Assembly: GCF_022662575.1 (NCBI RefSeq)
Contig: NZ_JALBFU010000014.1
Coordinates: 1-50,568 of the forward strand
DNA from: Luteimonas aquatica
GTDB taxonomy: Bacteria > Pseudomonadota > Gammaproteobacteria > Xanthomonadales > Xanthomonadaceae
Direction of reading: 5' to 3'
DNA: 50,568 nucleotides
Part shown: one piece after another, positions 37,901-46,470 of the stretch
Layout: each line of letters begins with the position of its first letter
Numbering within the stretch: position 1 is the first letter of the stretch
Translations under genes and position numbers: made by a program
The notes under the pieces: model-generated
Databases searched by the model: none
What the model saw: only the letters and a program-made list of their open reading frames with translations
Told to the model about the DNA's origin: nothing

Positions 37901-38857
37901 TCAGGGATTCATTACCGAGATGAGCTGGCGCGTCCACGCGTAGTCCGTCGGCACGATCGCGTCCTGGCCTTCCGGCACGCCGTCGCGGTCGATCGCATAG
38001 CTGAAGATCCCGCCCTTGCGGGTACCGGTGGGCTGCCATTGCGCGTACTTGTAGGCGCGGCTGCCGGTCATGGGCGTCGTGGTGTCCCCCCAGCGCGTGC
38101 CTCGCTCCTCGTAGAAGGAGAAGCCGATGAAGTACTTGCTGGCCGGGATGTAGGGCTTGTAGGTGTTGAAGGTCGTCTGCAGGCCGCTGACCGAACGCCC
38201 GTACGACTGCACCAGCACGTAGTCGACCATCGGCGCCACGGCGCGGAACAGGCTGTTGGTGCCGTCCTTGTTGGTGTCGTAGATGAGCAGCTTGCCGGTA
38301 CCCGACTGCGGGCCCAGGCGCTTGGCCAGCGCCGCGAAGACGCCCTTGGCCCGGGTCAGCTGGGTCGAGGTCAGGTTCGACTCCATGTCCACGTCCAGGC
38401 CGTCGACGCCGTACTTGTCGACCGTGTCGGCGATGATCTTCTGCGCCAGGGCCTCGTAGCCGGCCGCGTTGTTGGGATAGGAGGTGTCCAGCAGCTTGTC
38501 GATGAAGATCGACCACACCACCTTGGTGCCCTGGGCGCGCAGCAGCGGCACGTAGTCGTCCCTGATGATCGACCACACCGGGTTGTCGTCGGCCACGTTG
38601 TAGGGAAAGACGAAGACCAGGTCCAGGCAGGCCGGCAGGTCGGCCATCGAGGTCATGTTGACCGCCGGATCGGCGGCCTCGTCGCGCCAGATGCGGAAGT
38701 AGCCGAACATCTTCTGGTGGTTGCTCGCCTTGTAGGCGAGGATGCCGGGCAGGTTTTCCGCCGTGGCCTGCGTGTTCGGGTCGGGGCAGACCGCGGCCTG
38801 GGCGAACGGCGAAACGCCGGCAAGCAACAGGGCGGCGATGGCTTTCGTAAGAGACAT
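37901..38857 (-). CDS. Secreted GH18 enzyme, endo-beta-N-acetylglucosaminidase-like
   Basis: 318 residues with a signal peptide ending AQAAV near residue 22. The family 18 catalytic motif is DGLDVDME (152-159), with E159 as acid; Asp residues before it would orient the substrate acetamido group. The short single-domain build, an FGYFRIWRDE start and VQSYGRS near the C-terminal side are closer to EndoH/EndoF-type endoglycosidases, which cut N-linked glycans, than to chitinases with carbohydrate-binding modules; substrate is inferred. The ATG at 38857 has GAGGA upstream. It starts 16 bp after the previous DUF11 gene ends, so it belongs to that transcription unit. Confidence 0.8.
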   Translation of the reverse strand: MSLTKAIAALLLAGVSPFAQAAVCPDPNTQATAENLPGILAYKASNHQKMFGYFRIWRDEAADPAVNMTSMADLPACLDLVFVFPYNVADDNPVWSIIRDDYVPLLRAQGTKVVWSIFIDKLLDTSYPNNAAGYEALAQKIIADTVDKYGVDGLDVDMESNLTSTQLTRAKGVFAALAKRLGPQSGTGKLLIYDTNKDGTNSLFRAVAPMVDYVLVQSYGRSVSGLQTTFNTYKPYIPASKYFIGFSFYEERGTRWGDTTTPMTGSRAYKYAQWQPTGTRKGGIFSYAIDRDGVPEGQDAIVPTDYAWTRQLISVMNP

Positions 38858-38873
38858 CAAGGTCCTCGCGGTA

Positions 38874-40706
38874 TCAGTTGGCGGTACAGGTGAGGCTGAC
38901 GGTCAAGGAGCCGCCGGAAGGCATGCTCGGAATGGCGACGCCGGCGGCGGACTGCAGATTGGCCACGGTCAGCGACGCGGGCGCCGGACAAGTGGCGCCG
39001 CCGCTGGCGCTGCAGCTCGCCGCCGCGCACGTGACGCCGGTCGGCGCCGGATCGCGCAACACCGCGCCATTGGCCGGCTGCGGGCCGGCGTTGCTGACCA
39101 CGATGCTGTAGTTGACCGCGGCGCCCCGGGTGACCGTGTCGCCGGCCTGGTCGGTCGGTCCGGCCGCCGGCGTATTGGTCTTGGTGAGCGAGAGGTCGCT
39201 CAGGCTCGGCGCATTGCTGAAGGTACAGGTGATGTCGTCGGCCGCCGCAGGCGCGAGATTGAAGCTGGTGCCGCTGCCGCTGGGCATCGCGGTCGGCGAA
39301 CCCGCCGTGGCATTGGTGCAGCTGTAGCTGCTGGCGTAGGCACCCGGCACCGTGGTGCCCGCCGCCGTTTCCGAGAGCACGTAGCTGCCGCCGGCATCGG
39401 CCGGATTGAAATCCGCCGTGCCGCTGGCGGTGCTGCCGGTGCCGGTGGTGGTGGCCGTGGCGGTGGTCGCGCCGCCGCCGCGCGGGCCGGCGATGACGAG
39501 CGCGAACTGGTCGCCCGCCTGGGCGCGCCCGGCGGGCAGGGTCTTCTGCAGGCGGATGCGCGGATGCGTATTGGTGATGGTGCAGGTGACCTGGGTGCCG
39601 GCCGGGATCGAGGAGAGCGTGGCCACCGGCACCGCGGCCGTACCGCCGATGCTGCCGGTCACGCCGTTGTCGCAGCTGATCCCGGTCATGCCGTAGCCGG
39701 CCGCGAGCGTCGTTTCGGTGACGCTGACGCCATTGGCCATGACCAGCGCCGGCTGCGTGCCGGCGACCGAGGTGTCCGCATCGGGCATCGCCACCGGCGT
39801 GGCGTCGACGGTATTCATGGCCAGGGGGCCGTTCTGGTTGCCCGCCGTGGTCTGGTTGGCGTCCAGGTTGGTGGTGGTGAACTGGAAATTGCCCGCGCCG
39901 TTCGGCGTGGCCTTGCGCAGGCACAGCGTGCGGTTCTCGATGGTCAGGTTGCGGACGTAGACGTCGTCCGTCGACCGGTCCACGGGATTGTTCTGCATGC
40001 GCTGCGCGCCGATCACCAGCGCGCCGGTCTGGGCGATGTTGTCCGGCAGCTGGATGCGCACGGTCGACCACACCATGGTCACGGCGCCGGCGACGTTGGT
40101 CGGCGCCGGCATCGTCCCCGACAGCAGGGTTGCGCCGTTGAGCGCGTTGATCGCCGAACCCGTGGTGGGGCCCGGAGCGGCGCGCGTGCCGCTGCCCACG
40201 TAGGACGAAGTCAGCAGCTCGAAATACTGCGTGCCGCCATAGCTGACCACCATGCGCGCCTGGTTGCCGTCCCACGGTGGCGGCGACGGCGGCGGATTGC
40301 GTTGCTGGGCGTTGTTCCAGGCGATGTCGAACTGCAGCACGGCGCCGCCGGAGACCTTGACGGGGGCGGTGTTGGCGGTGAGCGTGTCGAACCCGGTGGG
40401 TAGGTTGGCGGCGGGAATCGTGGTGTCGCCCTGGTCGTCCCAGTGCTGCGCGCCGGTGCTGCCGAGCGCGTTGCTGGTCCAGTTGGTGTCCGAGGGATTG
40501 GTGGTCGTATCGCCGTCCGCCGAGGTCCATCCGGTGATGGTGGTCGACAGGGTGCTCGCCACGCGCTGCGGCATCGGCGTGCAGCTCTGCGCATGCGCGG
40601 GCAAGGCCAGCATCGATGCGAACAAGGCGCCCAGCGCCAGCGCGCAGGCATGGCGCCCGGTATCGGCCGGTTTCGTGCGCCCGGAGCGCCTTTCGTGGAT
40701 CTTCAT
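38874..40706 (-). CDS. Exported DUF11 surface protein (second copy)
   Basis: 610 residues. A signal peptide (about 1-41, ending LPAHAQS) leads to a beta-rich N-terminal domain of unknown family, two prealbumin-like segments (CTITNT, CTFSNA) and a C-terminal DUF11 module (DLSLTKTNTPAAGPTDQAGD through LTVSLTCTAN). The ATG at 40706 carries a good signal peptide and an AGGT upstream; an ATG at 40754 would overlap the previous stop as ATGA, which suggests coupling in either case. It lies 44 bp after the first DUF11 gene and 16 bp before the GH18 gene. Function in surface structure is inferred from composition and context. Confidence 0.85.
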   Translation of the reverse strand: MKIHERRSGRTKPADTGRHACALALGALFASMLALPAHAQSCTPMPQRVASTLSTTITGWTSADGDTTTNPSDTNWTSNALGSTGAQHWDDQGDTTIPAANLPTGFDTLTANTAPVKVSGGAVLQFDIAWNNAQQRNPPPSPPPWDGNQARMVVSYGGTQYFELLTSSYVGSGTRAAPGPTTGSAINALNGATLLSGTMPAPTNVAGAVTMVWSTVRIQLPDNIAQTGALVIGAQRMQNNPVDRSTDDVYVRNLTIENRTLCLRKATPNGAGNFQFTTTNLDANQTTAGNQNGPLAMNTVDATPVAMPDADTSVAGTQPALVMANGVSVTETTLAAGYGMTGISCDNGVTGSIGGTAAVPVATLSSIPAGTQVTCTITNTHPRIRLQKTLPAGRAQAGDQFALVIAGPRGGGATTATATTTGTGSTASGTADFNPADAGGSYVLSETAAGTTVPGAYASSYSCTNATAGSPTAMPSGSGTSFNLAPAAADDITCTFSNAPSLSDLSLTKTNTPAAGPTDQAGDTVTRGAAVNYSIVVSNAGPQPANGAVLRDPAPTGVTCAAASCSASGGATCPAPASLTVANLQSAAGVAIPSMPSGGSLTVSLTCTAN

Positions 40707-40750
40707 CGTTTTACCTGTTCGCGAACGCTCTGGAGGATTCACCGCACTGC

Positions 40751-42568
40751 TCATTGCACGCTGCAGCTGACCGCGATGGTGACCGCGCCGCCCGCCGGCA
40801 ACGCCGGAATCGGCGCTCCGGCCGCCGACTGCATCGCGGCCAGCAGCGCCGCTCCGGTTTGCGTCGGGCAGGTGGCGCCGCCGACCGCGCTGCTGCAGGT
40901 CGCCGTGGTGCACGAGAGGCCCGTTGGCGCCGGATCGCGCAGCACCGCGTTGGTCATCGGTGCCGGCCCGTTGTTGGTGACCACGACGTTGTAGCTGACG
41001 GCGCCGCCGCGGGTGACGGTGTCGCCGGTCTGGTCGGTGGGTCCTGCGACCGGCGTGTTGGTCTTGGTCAGCGTGAGGTCGCCGCTGGTGGCCGTGTTGG
41101 TGAACGTGCAGCGCACCGTCTCGCCGCCGTCCAGGTCCAGCGTCGCGGTGCGCGTCCCGGTGTTGGTGGTGGTGCCGTTGTCCGGATCGGTACAGGCCAG
41201 GCCGGTCAGGGTCCAGCCGGGGACCGCCGTCTCGGTGACGCTGTAGGCGCCTGCGGCGAGGGTGAAGGTGCGCGTGTTGGGCAAGGCCGGGTCGGCGTCG
41301 TCGTCCAGGCTGAAGCCGCTCAGGCCGGTGCCGGTGGTGGTGAAGGCGAAATCCTGCGCACCGTCCGGCACGGCGTCCTTGGCGATCACCAGCGAAACGT
41401 CGTCGTCGAGGATGGTATAGGTGGCATTGACCACGCCGGAGCTGCCGCACACCGCCGTCGAACTCGCCACGTAACGGCTCGGATTGTCGTTGATCCTGAC
41501 GGTGAAGGTCTCGTTGCCCTCCACCAGCGCGTCGTTGACGATGCCCACCGGCACGGTGAAGGTGGTGCCGGCGCCGTAGTCGCCGGCGGGCACCACCACG
41601 CTGAAGGTGGTCGCGCTGCCGCCGTTGATGGTGTAGTCGGTGCCCGCGGCGGCGTTGCCGCCGATGATCGAGAACGAGACCGGCACGCCGCCCGCCGGCA
41701 CCACGCCCACGATCGTCAGGGCGAGCCCCGGAGGCGATGCGTTCGATTCCAGGCTCGAGAAGTTGCCGGCCGAACCGAACTCGATGATCGGTAGCAGCGT
41801 GATCGAGATGTTGTCGAGGAAATTGCCCTGCGAGGTGCTGCCGTTGGCCGCGCTCAGCGCCTCGAATCCGAACTGCTGCACGCCCCCGCTGCCGACCGGC
41901 ACCCTGAAACTGCCGGAATAATTGCCCCAGAAGCGGCCGCTGCCGCCGCTCGAAGGTCCCTGGACGCGGGCGATGTTCGTGCTCAGGCCGGGCGTGGCGA
42001 AGCCGGGCGTGCCGTCGTTGGAATCGGACACCTCGGCGATCGTGGTGCCGGACCCGAGCGCGGTGCCGCCCATGACGAAGCGGGCGACGTCGGCCACCGT
42101 CGCGCTCCTGCGCCCGAGGTGGCTGAAGCTGAAGGTGACCGTCTCGTTCGCGATCAGGCAGATGTCCTGATAGAGCCTCGCGCTGGACTGGCCGTTGAGC
42201 TCGACGAACTGGCGGCCGTCGGCCGCGTTGAGCGTGAGGCCGCTCTGGTTGTCCACCACGCCGTTGCTGTAGTACTCGAAGATCTGCGTGCCGCCCGGCG
42301 GATTGGTGCCGTTGTTGCCCACGCAGCCGTTCGGACTGTCGAAGTCCGCGGTCGGCGAGGTCAGGAACTGGTCGGTGGTCTTCCAGCCGGGAACCCGCGC
42401 CGAGTAGACATAGCCCTGGCAGCCATTGTTGATCGCGGGCTGCTCGAAGCTCAGGTTGATGGTGCTGCGCTGTACCTGCGCCTGCGCCGACAGGGCGGTG
42501 AGCGCCAGCGACAGCGCCAGGACGGCGCCGGCTGCGGATTTGACGCTCGAAGATGCGATTGGAACCAT
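40751..42568 (-). CDS. Exported DUF11/Calx-beta surface protein (first copy)
   Basis: 605 residues with a signal peptide ending LSAQAQV near residue 30. An N-terminal beta-sandwich resembles a carbohydrate-binding-like fold (FEQPAINNGCQGYVYS start). A Calx-beta domain follows at about 290-395 (GTDYTINGGSATTF, then VEGNETFTVRIND), then one prealbumin-like segment (CTFTNT) and the C-terminal DUF11 module ending VSCSVQ. Calx-beta domains bind calcium and occur in adhesins. The ATG at 42568 has GGAG upstream and opens the signal peptide. First gene of the DUF11-DUF11-GH18 run, 171 bp after the barrel gene, with two hairpins between. Confidence 0.85.
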   Translation of the reverse strand: MVPIASSSVKSAAGAVLALSLALTALSAQAQVQRSTINLSFEQPAINNGCQGYVYSARVPGWKTTDQFLTSPTADFDSPNGCVGNNGTNPPGGTQIFEYYSNGVVDNQSGLTLNAADGRQFVELNGQSSARLYQDICLIANETVTFSFSHLGRRSATVADVARFVMGGTALGSGTTIAEVSDSNDGTPGFATPGLSTNIARVQGPSSGGSGRFWGNYSGSFRVPVGSGGVQQFGFEALSAANGSTSQGNFLDNISITLLPIIEFGSAGNFSSLESNASPPGLALTIVGVVPAGGVPVSFSIIGGNAAAGTDYTINGGSATTFSVVVPAGDYGAGTTFTVPVGIVNDALVEGNETFTVRINDNPSRYVASSTAVCGSSGVVNATYTILDDDVSLVIAKDAVPDGAQDFAFTTTGTGLSGFSLDDDADPALPNTRTFTLAAGAYSVTETAVPGWTLTGLACTDPDNGTTTNTGTRTATLDLDGGETVRCTFTNTATSGDLTLTKTNTPVAGPTDQTGDTVTRGGAVSYNVVVTNNGPAPMTNAVLRDPAPTGLSCTTATCSSAVGGATCPTQTGAALLAAMQSAAGAPIPALPAGGAVTIAVSCSVQ

Positions 42569-42672
42569 TGCGTGCTCCGGATCTGCGGTGGCTTCCCTCG
42601 CGCATGGCCGAAGCCATCCAGGCGGCATCGCCTCCGGCGATGCGCCCTTGCTCGGGACAGTGAGGTTCGTCG

Positions 42673-42728
42673 CCCGCCGCGATCGCGGCGGGGCTGGTCG
42701 CTTGCTGGCCGGGTGTGCACGCCCGGCC
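42673..42728 (-). terminator. Two hairpins after the outer-membrane barrel gene
   Basis: CCCGCCGC (42673-42680) pairs with GCGGCGGG (42685-42692) around GATC, and GGCCGGGTG (42707-42715) pairs with CGCCCGGCC (42720-42728) with one wobble. The second lies 11 bp after the barrel stop. No T-tract, so this is a likely but unproven end of the adhesin-barrel transcript. Confidence 0.45.
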
Positions 42729-42739
42729 CCTGGGCTCGA

Positions 42740-45700
42740 TCAGTAGCGGCCGACCACGTTCAGGAACACGCCCTTGTGGTCGTAGTCGAAATCGGTGAGG
42801 TCGTCACTGAATTCGGTGAAGTTGTAGCCGATGCCGATGCGGAAATTGCGGCCGATGTCGCGGTCGATGCCGGCCAGGAAGCCCTGGCGGTTGCCGCCGT
42901 CGGTGACGCCGAGCCAGCGGTATTCCAGCAGCGAATGCCACTGGTCCGCGAACTCGTAGCGCAGCTGGCCGGCGACGAAGGTCGCGGTGGAATCGGCCCA
43001 GTCGCCGGTCATGCGGCCCAGGCGCACCTCGCCGCGGCGGCGCATCAGCTTGGCGGCGTATTCCCAGCGGCTGTCGGGGTTGTAGACGCCCTCGAACGAG
43101 AGGATCTGCGTGCGCTGGTCGTAGTAGTTGGCGTTGTCGCCCACCTGCTCCAGCGTCGAGACGTCGTACAGGTAGGTGTACTTGCCGAACAGCGCATAGC
43201 GGGTCGAGTTCCACGGCCGCCAGGCGAAACCGAAGTTGCCTTCGATGAACTTGGCGCCGGCGGTGGGATCGATCTCGTCGTCGACGTCCTCGTAGTTGAA
43301 GCGCGCCGCCAGGCGGAAGCTTTCCGTGACCTTGTGCGTCAGGTAGTTTGTGGTCGCCCACTTGGTGCGGCGCTCGGCGCCGCTGTCGCGGCCCCACTCC
43401 AGCTTGCTCGACCACTGCGTCTGGTTGGAGGTGCGCCCGGCCGACACGCTGACCGTGTCGCGGTCGACGTTGCCGATCTCCTTGTCGAGCTCGGCGGTGG
43501 TCAGCACGAAGCCGAGGTTCCAGCCCACGCCCGGATAGAAGTCCATGCCGAAGGTGTGCGCCAGCCCGCTTTCGTTGGGCTCCTTGAGGAACTGGCTCTC
43601 GTTGTACATGTTGACCTGGTTCGACAGCCGCCAGCGCTGGCCGAGCGTCCAGCCCGGGACGATGCGGTTGTTGAACAGCGGGTCGTACTGGCTGGTGTCG
43701 GTCGAATAGGTATAGCCGGCGTACACCGTGTGGTCCGGCGTCAGCCGGTACTCGGCGTTGATCTGCGCCGCGTCGCCGCGATCGCCCGTGGTCGCCTCGG
43801 CGCCGACGCTCGACAGGTTGCCGAACAGATACTTGCCACCGAGGGTGAAGGCGTCGTTGTCGGCGTAGCGGCCGCCGTCGTCGTCGAGGGTGAACTGGGC
43901 GGTGCCGTAGGCCTCCCAGGACGTGCCGAAGCGCTGCTTGTACTGCAGCGCGCCCAGCGTGCCGACGGCGTCGCCGATGCCGCGCTGCTCCTGCACGCGG
44001 CGCAGCTCCGCGGCCCAGGTCGCGTCCTCGGTCACGCGCCACTCGGCGGTCAGTTGGTCCTGCTCGAGCGACTCGGCCCCGCGCTCCTTGCGGCTGTAGC
44101 GGCCGTAGATGTTGAAGTTGGGCGCGAACTGGCCGAGCACCTCGAAGCCCTTCTCCTCGATCTCCTGGCCGATGTCGGAGCGGGCGATGGAGAAGCCCTC
44201 GTCGACATGGCGCCACCAGGCGCCCGCCGACCAGTCCAGGCGCGTCCAGCCCAGCTCCTTGAGGTTGATGCGCGCTTCCACCGCGCTCGCCTCGCCCTTG
44301 CGCGGGCCGATGGTCGGATTGGTTTCCAGGAAGCTCAGGCCGCCGTTGTCGGAGAAGAACACCGGAACGCTGGTGGCCTCGGTCTTGTTGTGCTCCACCT
44401 TCAGGTAGGTGCCGCGCCCGGCCTGCAGGGTGACGTCGGCGCCGCGCAGCGAGTAGTCCTGGCCGGCGCGGTTCTCGTCGACATAGGTCGCGCCGACCGC
44501 GAGGTGGTCGCCGAACCAGTGCTTGCCGCGGAAGCCGGCGGCCACCTTGTCGGCGTCGAACCCGCGCGGCACGTACTCGTAGTCGACCAGCAGCACCTGC
44601 TCGAAGCCGTCCAGCGGCGAATCGATGGTGAGCCGCGGCTTGTACTCGGAGCCCTTGGTGGTGCCGGTGAGCGGACGGGCCAGGATGAGGCGGCCCTGGT
44701 AGGCGTCGATCTCGTAGTCCGGGCCGTTCTGCAGCGGCACGCGCGCCTCGACGCGGCCGGTGGTGGCGTCGCGGATCTCGATGAACACGCGCTCGGAACC
44801 GGGCAGCAGATCGGTGTGCTTGAGGTGATAGGTGCTGCCGCCGGTGCCGAGGAACTCGCTGTGGCCCGGCACGGTCTGCGCCTCCGAACCGAACGCGCGC
44901 ACTTCCGTGCCCGCCTCGCCCAGCGAGGTGGTGCGGCGGCTGCGCCAGTTGAAGGCGCCGCCGTACAGCGCACGCGAATACTGGCCGTACTCGGTGCCGG
45001 TGAAGCCGGTGTCGAAGTTGCCCCACAGCGCCTGGTTCTTGTCCCAGTCCACGCGCACGTACAGGCGGCCCTGGGTGTCGACGTCGCGGTAGGTGGTCGA
45101 GTCGTCGCCGTAGACCGGATAGTACTGGTCCGGATCGAGGCGGCGGAACACGTCCTGCGGGTCGGCGTCCCAGAAGCCGTTGAACAGCTCCTTGACCTCG
45201 CGCTCCTGGGTGTCGGCCTGGGCGGTGATCAGGTATTTGCCCTTGACCTTGCCCTTCAGGTAGAACGCCAGGCGGCCTTCGAGCAGGAAGTTCTTGTCGA
45301 AGTTCTCGTCGCCGGCCAGCGGCTCGATCGAGCCGGACACGCTGCCGCTGGAGGCGGTCAAGTCGGCCAGCGCCACCGCGAACATGTAGCGCCCGCTCAC
45401 GTCGATGTCGAGCGTGTGGTGCAGCGTCTGCTTGTTCTTGTTGGTCAGCTCGACGTCGAACTTGTGGCGCCCGATCGGCACCAGGTACTCGGCGACCAGC
45501 TTGCGTTCCAGGTCGACCGGATACGGCTCGTCGTCGATCTGGACGTTGTAGTCCTCGGGAATGTTGCGGCCCTGGATGCGGATGCGCGAGCCGTAGATGG
45601 CGATGTTCTGCTGGCGCAGGCCGTTGCTGCTGCCGAACACGCTGTCGACCAGGCTCTTCTCCTGCGCCGAGTCGTCGGTGTAGGAGATGCCGTACTTCTT

Positions 45701-46456
45701 CTCCACCGAGTTGCGCAACAGGTCCATGCCGCGCTGCACGTCCTCCGGACGCGCCAGCTGCATGCGGTTGGCGAAGGTCTCGTCGTAGCTGCCGTCGGCG
45801 CCGTAGGCGCGGACGATGTAGATCAGCTCGTCGCCCACGCGCGCCTCGAACCCGGCCGGCATCGCGCCGTCCCACTTGACGTCGGTCACCGCCGCCACCG
45901 GCAGCGGCACCACGGCCAGCGGATCGACCAGATCGGCGTCGGAGGCGCGGTAGACCAGGATCTCGGCGCGCTGGATGAAGGACGAATAGTTGTTGCGGGC
46001 GTAGAACTGCACCGGCTTGGTGATGCGCCCGTTCTCGAAGGCCACCAGCGACGGCGCGGACACGCTGAATTCGGGCTGGCCGAGATTGGGATCCTCGGTG
46101 GCCCAGATCACGCCGCCGTTGGGCAGCTGCACGGACCATTTGCCGATCGCCACCGCCTTGCCCGGCGTGCCCGCCGGCTTCTCGGCCTGCACGTCGACGC
46201 GCCGGTCGGGCTGCAGCGCCGCGGCCGAGGACGCCTCGCTGGTGCCCTGGGTGACCGGCTGGCGTTCGCCGCGCGTGCGCACGCGCATCACCACGCCCTG
46301 CGCGTCCGAACAGGTATCGCCGCTGCAGTCCACGGCCGGTGGCGCCTGCTGCTCACCGGTTCCGGCCGCGGCCGCCGGCGCTTCCTGCGCCGCCGCCAGG
46401 GGGGCGACGCCGGAGAGCAGGCAGATCAGGGTGTAATCGAGGAGTTTCATTTTCAT
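42740..46456 (-). CDS. Large outer-membrane beta-barrel protein, probable partner of the repeat adhesin
   Basis: 1238 residues, not recognised as a named family. A signal peptide (ending PLAAAQ near residue 24) and a low-complexity linker precede soluble beta-rich domains (about 100-430, with FSVSAPSLVAFENG and IPEDYNVQIDDEPYPVD). From about residue 430 to the end alternating aromatic and polar strands continue in barrel style, and the protein ends in NVVGRY with a terminal aromatic residue as BAM substrates do. I see no POTRA repeat or TonB box. It starts 14 bp after the giant adhesin gene, so it is co-transcribed; a role in exporting, anchoring or receiving the adhesin is inferred. A second ATG two codons in is possible. 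Other options are a porin or receptor. Confidence 0.8.
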   Translation of the reverse strand: MKMKLLDYTLICLLSGVAPLAAAQEAPAAAAGTGEQQAPPAVDCSGDTCSDAQGVVMRVRTRGERQPVTQGTSEASSAAALQPDRRVDVQAEKPAGTPGKAVAIGKWSVQLPNGGVIWATEDPNLGQPEFSVSAPSLVAFENGRITKPVQFYARNNYSSFIQRAEILVYRASDADLVDPLAVVPLPVAAVTDVKWDGAMPAGFEARVGDELIYIVRAYGADGSYDETFANRMQLARPEDVQRGMDLLRNSVEKKYGISYTDDSAQEKSLVDSVFGSSNGLRQQNIAIYGSRIRIQGRNIPEDYNVQIDDEPYPVDLERKLVAEYLVPIGRHKFDVELTNKNKQTLHHTLDIDVSGRYMFAVALADLTASSGSVSGSIEPLAGDENFDKNFLLEGRLAFYLKGKVKGKYLITAQADTQEREVKELFNGFWDADPQDVFRRLDPDQYYPVYGDDSTTYRDVDTQGRLYVRVDWDKNQALWGNFDTGFTGTEYGQYSRALYGGAFNWRSRRTTSLGEAGTEVRAFGSEAQTVPGHSEFLGTGGSTYHLKHTDLLPGSERVFIEIRDATTGRVEARVPLQNGPDYEIDAYQGRLILARPLTGTTKGSEYKPRLTIDSPLDGFEQVLLVDYEYVPRGFDADKVAAGFRGKHWFGDHLAVGATYVDENRAGQDYSLRGADVTLQAGRGTYLKVEHNKTEATSVPVFFSDNGGLSFLETNPTIGPRKGEASAVEARINLKELGWTRLDWSAGAWWRHVDEGFSIARSDIGQEIEEKGFEVLGQFAPNFNIYGRYSRKERGAESLEQDQLTAEWRVTEDATWAAELRRVQEQRGIGDAVGTLGALQYKQRFGTSWEAYGTAQFTLDDDGGRYADNDAFTLGGKYLFGNLSSVGAEATTGDRGDAAQINAEYRLTPDHTVYAGYTYSTDTSQYDPLFNNRIVPGWTLGQRWRLSNQVNMYNESQFLKEPNESGLAHTFGMDFYPGVGWNLGFVLTTAELDKEIGNVDRDTVSVSAGRTSNQTQWSSKLEWGRDSGAERRTKWATTNYLTHKVTESFRLAARFNYEDVDDEIDPTAGAKFIEGNFGFAWRPWNSTRYALFGKYTYLYDVSTLEQVGDNANYYDQRTQILSFEGVYNPDSRWEYAAKLMRRRGEVRLGRMTGDWADSTATFVAGQLRYEFADQWHSLLEYRWLGVTDGGNRQGFLAGIDRDIGRNFRIGIGYNFTEFSDDLTDFDYDHKGVFLNVVGRY

Positions 46457-46470
46457 GGCGGCGGCCCCCG

